Positions 61,516 through 64,000 of a stretch of DNA of 64,000 nt are shown piece after piece (the stretch's first letter is position 1; every line of letters starts with the position of its first letter). The notes under the pieces are model-generated. The model worked only from the letters and a program-made list of their open reading frames with translations. It was not told the DNA's origin and searched no databases. The translations under genes and the position numbers were made by a program. This DNA is from Rhexocercosporidium sp. MPI-PUGE-AT-0058 (lineage: Eukaryota > Ascomycota > Leotiomycetes > Helotiales). The stretch is taken from NCBI GenBank assembly GCA_020746875.1, contig JAGTJL010000010.1, positions 2,046,001 through 2,110,000 of the forward strand, in the 5' to 3' direction.

Positions 61516-62625
61516 TTACTGAGAAAGCTGCGAAACAGATCCAGGTTGTGTCTTCTCCAGTCTCTCAGTGAGCTCCTTCCAGATGTTCTTCTGCAGAAGT
61601 TGGCCTTCGGCATTGCTGACCCAGTCTGGAACCCAGAACTCCTTGATCTTACAACCCGACAGAAGCTTTCCATGACTCTCATCACCAGCAACCAGACCGT
61701 GAAGAATGGTGCGACTTCCCACCTCCGCAGTTCGGGCCATCATAGCCTTGATCCCGCTGTGCATAATCTTGGTGAATGTTCGTGCCTCCTTGCCTAGGCC
61801 AGTTGAGCAGAGACCAGGAGCAACAAGATTCATAATGACGCCGGTCTTTTCAACTGGATAGAGGGCAGCAAATTCACGCACGGCAAACTCTTCGACAATT
61901 TTAGTGAGGGGATATCTGATGAAATTATATGTCAGCGCGATACAAATGCGGGGGCGGGGTCGCTGCCTCCTTACCGTTGGTCCATGTTCGCTCGCTGCTG
62001 GTTGTTGAAGCCGTTAAGGATATTGCCTTTGCGGCTCTTGTCCAGCTCAGCCTTGGCGGTATAACCCAGGACACTGACGATGAAGACGATAGTAGGATGA
62101 ATTCCGTGCTTTTTCGCCACCGCGCTCAGCTTTGGCATCAGGAGAATAGCTAGTTGCAAAGTATTGACCACATTTATCGTCATGCTGCTCTCCATGCCCT
62201 CGACATCCGCCCACTGGTCTATCATGACGCCGGCGTTGCACACAAAACCATCGATTCGGTCGAAATCCGTCGAGACTTTCTGAACGAAGCTCTTGATAGA
62301 CGGTGAGGATGCCATATCAAGGTGCATGATCTGCCAGGAGAATTAGCTCAAGCATCCCTCTCCAGACTTCGACATTACTTACCTCTACAACTCCGGTACG
62401 TTTTGTCGTCTTCTCGATGTCATTCTTGGCTGTCTCTCCTGCAACCAGGTTTCGTACTGCCAGCACAACGCGCGCGGCTTGGAATTCGACAAGATGCCGC
62501 GCCGTCTCTAGTCCCAGACCGCTGTTGCTGCCTGTGATGATGTAGGTCTTTCCAACGCATGTCTCGTTGTTTGCGACGATAGGCAGCGTTCTGTACTGCT
62601 CCGCGGTCAGTCGTAGCATCACCAT
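61516..62625 (-). CDS. Short-chain dehydrogenase/reductase
   Basis: NAD(P)-dependent oxidoreductase, probably acting on an alcohol or carbonyl of the cluster product or a related step. Exons: 62625-62383, 62330-61975 and 61915-61516, introns of 52 and 59 nt; 999 nt, 332 residues. Cofactor motif TGSNSGLG at 31-38 preceded by GKTYII, then CNAGVM at 112-117, Ser167 in FIVSV, and Tyr201/Lys205 in YPLTK, whose Arg-Tyr codons lie on the last splice junction. The C-terminal part (VAPGLCSTGL) is the typical substrate-loop start. The type resembles the retinol-dehydrogenase-like SDRs frequent in fungal polyketide clusters. Membership of this cluster is inferred from position and strand. Confidence 0.9.
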
Positions 62626-63330
62626 CTTGCCGGTTGTTGATGAGAACGAAGTCGAAGTTGACGAGGAAAGAATACCGGATTTTTTGGTTTATCTGTGTTA
62701 GAGTGGAAGGAAAGGGTAGATTATTTGTTCCATAGGATGTCTCCGCTAACGGAATGTCATTTGATTTCTTTGTTACATCTTCACTGAGGAAGGTCCTATG
62801 CGGCGTTCTCAAAACGTGCTAGGGTAGAAGATACCCGCTGTACCACCCTACCTGCTCTCCCTCGGTAACCAATCCTATATTGTAGTCCCTTTTAGGAACC
62901 CCCAAGCGATCTGTCGCTTGCTTGACCAATCCGATATTATTGGCTGCTTTAGGAATAGCTTCTTGGCGCCGCTCGTGCAACCTCAACGGGCCCCAGTATG
63001 ACATCGGCATAACATGAAATACCGAAGCCAATCGAACCCAAAACGCCGACCCAGCACTACCACGGGAACTGCTTATGCATGTTCGATCTGTACATTATGA
63101 TTGGACAAGATACGAGACGAGAACTGGAGACAGAAACAGAGAGAGAGCGCGTCTTGGAAAGTCTTTGATTGTGGGAATATCCTGCCCTGCCCACTGGCAG
63201 AGGAGCGAGCTCTGAGGGGCCAAAGTTCTGATCTGAAGTTGTGAATCTCAGCTAGTGCTGATACTAATATCTAGATTACAGGCAAAATTCCTCGTTAGGA
63301 GACTCATGACCATGTCATGTGCTCGCTGAA
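62626..63330. promoter_or_regulatory. SDR promoter region / 3' flank of the right-edge SDR
   Basis: About 705 bp between two minus-strand SDR genes. A 70-codon frame at 62819-63031 has no recognisable domain. Related phrases GACCAATCC...ATATT occur twice near 62868-62940. No gene is called. Confidence 0.5.
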
Positions 63331-64000
63331 TCAGTAACTGCTTCGGGGGACACGTCCTCGAATTCTCTGATCTGCCTGCTTGGTATCGCGGACCAGCGTT
63401 TTGAAAGAGAGGTCGTTCTTCAAAAGATCGTCGCGGATTATCTCACTTTTACGAGCCAGCAACTCGCGCATGCTCCAAGCAGAGCTGATCTGCCTCCCAA
63501 ACAGCCATTCGCGCCGCGTGCTCGTGAGGGAGACCAGGAGATCGCCAGCATGCTCAACTTGCTCGTCACCAAAAGCCACTATAAATTCGGCTCAGTTCCA
63601 GCTTGCATCGAGCAGGTCAAGATTGGTGGGTTGTTCAACGTACCTTCGTCATTCGCAAACCTCGAATTCTCATACATCGTCTTCGGCCCTGCACACATGG
63701 AGTAGGCCAACAGGCCTTCTTTTCCGCAGGTAAGCACGAGGTCCTCGGATAATGATTCAATAGACTGTCTGGACAGCTGATATCTGCGAGCTCCTAGTGT
63801 TGCCACGGGTAGACCAATGGAAGTCACATTGACCACGGTCTTATCTGTCCCTTGAAGGAGTAAAGGGATTAGCGCTCGAGCGACCGAGTAGGTGCCTTTG
63901 ATATGGGATTCCCAAGTAAGTCTCCAACGTTCTATGCCTTTGGCAGCGAGAGATGGGGACTGGATCTCAGCCTCCGTTAAATTTCCTGGATTATTGATGA
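63331..64000 (-). CDS. Short-chain dehydrogenase, 5' end outside the window
   Basis: C-terminal part of an SDR read from the right edge: NNPG near the edge, then LTWESHIKGTYSVARALIP, TVVNVTSIG (with the catalytic Ser), then RRYQLSRQSIESLSE and GLLAYSMCAG. A 53-nt intron (63643-63591, GTACGT to GAG) joins ANDEG to EFIVAFGDEQ; without it a stop follows, so the intron is needed. The end is RREWLFGRQIS, SAWSMRELLARKSEII and a tail to TGA at 63331. The usual YxxxK is YQLSR here, the catalytic Lys being replaced by Arg. Activity may be altered. It probably belongs to the polyketide cluster, but its first part and further genes lie beyond 64000. Confidence 0.8.

Noticed and set aside
1..64000. CRISPR arrays, rRNA genes, bacterial-type operons
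   Set aside because: None seen; the window is fungal nuclear DNA and the only regular array is the 8-bp tandem repeat, which has no spacers.

Overview
The window is nuclear DNA of a filamentous ascomycete (Pezizomycotina). The signs are genes split by 41-178 nt GT-AG introns, a heterokaryon-incompatibility (HET) gene, a non-reducing polyketide synthase, secreted plant-cell-wall enzymes, and long AT-rich transposon relics whose mutations are mostly C-to-T and G-to-A, the signature of repeat-induced point mutation (RIP). I cannot name the genus from sequence alone.

Left third (1-15.3 kb): a transposon graveyard. A RIP-mutated hAT transposase is cut by an LTR. A Zn2Cys6 regulator and a divergent short-chain dehydrogenase are both broken. 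A 280-bp solo LTR sits inside another LTR, followed by a roughly 27-copy 8-bp repeat. A HET gene is split by a 6,950-bp Ty3/gypsy element with 189-bp LTRs and an exact 5-bp target duplication (CTGGG).

Centre (15.9-36.4 kb): mostly single-copy genes. They are a full ABCA-type transporter, a small secreted cysteine-rich protein, a broken RTA1-family membrane gene, an internally deleted hAT element with an 8-bp target duplication, a CE1 acetylxylan/feruloyl esterase and a GH11 xylanase (two xylan-degrading enzymes about 2.3 kb apart), an ER protein disulfide isomerase ending in HDEL, and the exosome subunit RRP41.

Second repeat block (36.6-43.1 kb): a solo LTR with target duplication, unassigned AT-rich DNA, and a dead piggyBac-like transposase. 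Two broken genes follow (retropepsin-like, DUF6594).

Right part (45.5-64 kb): a biosynthetic gene cluster, all on the minus strand. In transcription order from the right edge: a short-chain dehydrogenase (5' end outside the window), a second short-chain dehydrogenase, a three-repeat MYB regulator, a carboxylic-acid reductase of the NRPS-like A-T-R type, and a 2,588-residue NR-PKS with SAT-KS-AT-PT-ACP-ACP-CMeT-hydrolase architecture. The PKS plus A-T-R pair is the known logic for a C-methylated orsellinic-type acid that is then reduced to the aryl aldehyde. The dehydrogenases may act later or adjust oxidation state, and the MYB protein is the likely local regulator. The exon models of all complete cluster genes sum to whole codons and restore family motifs across each junction.
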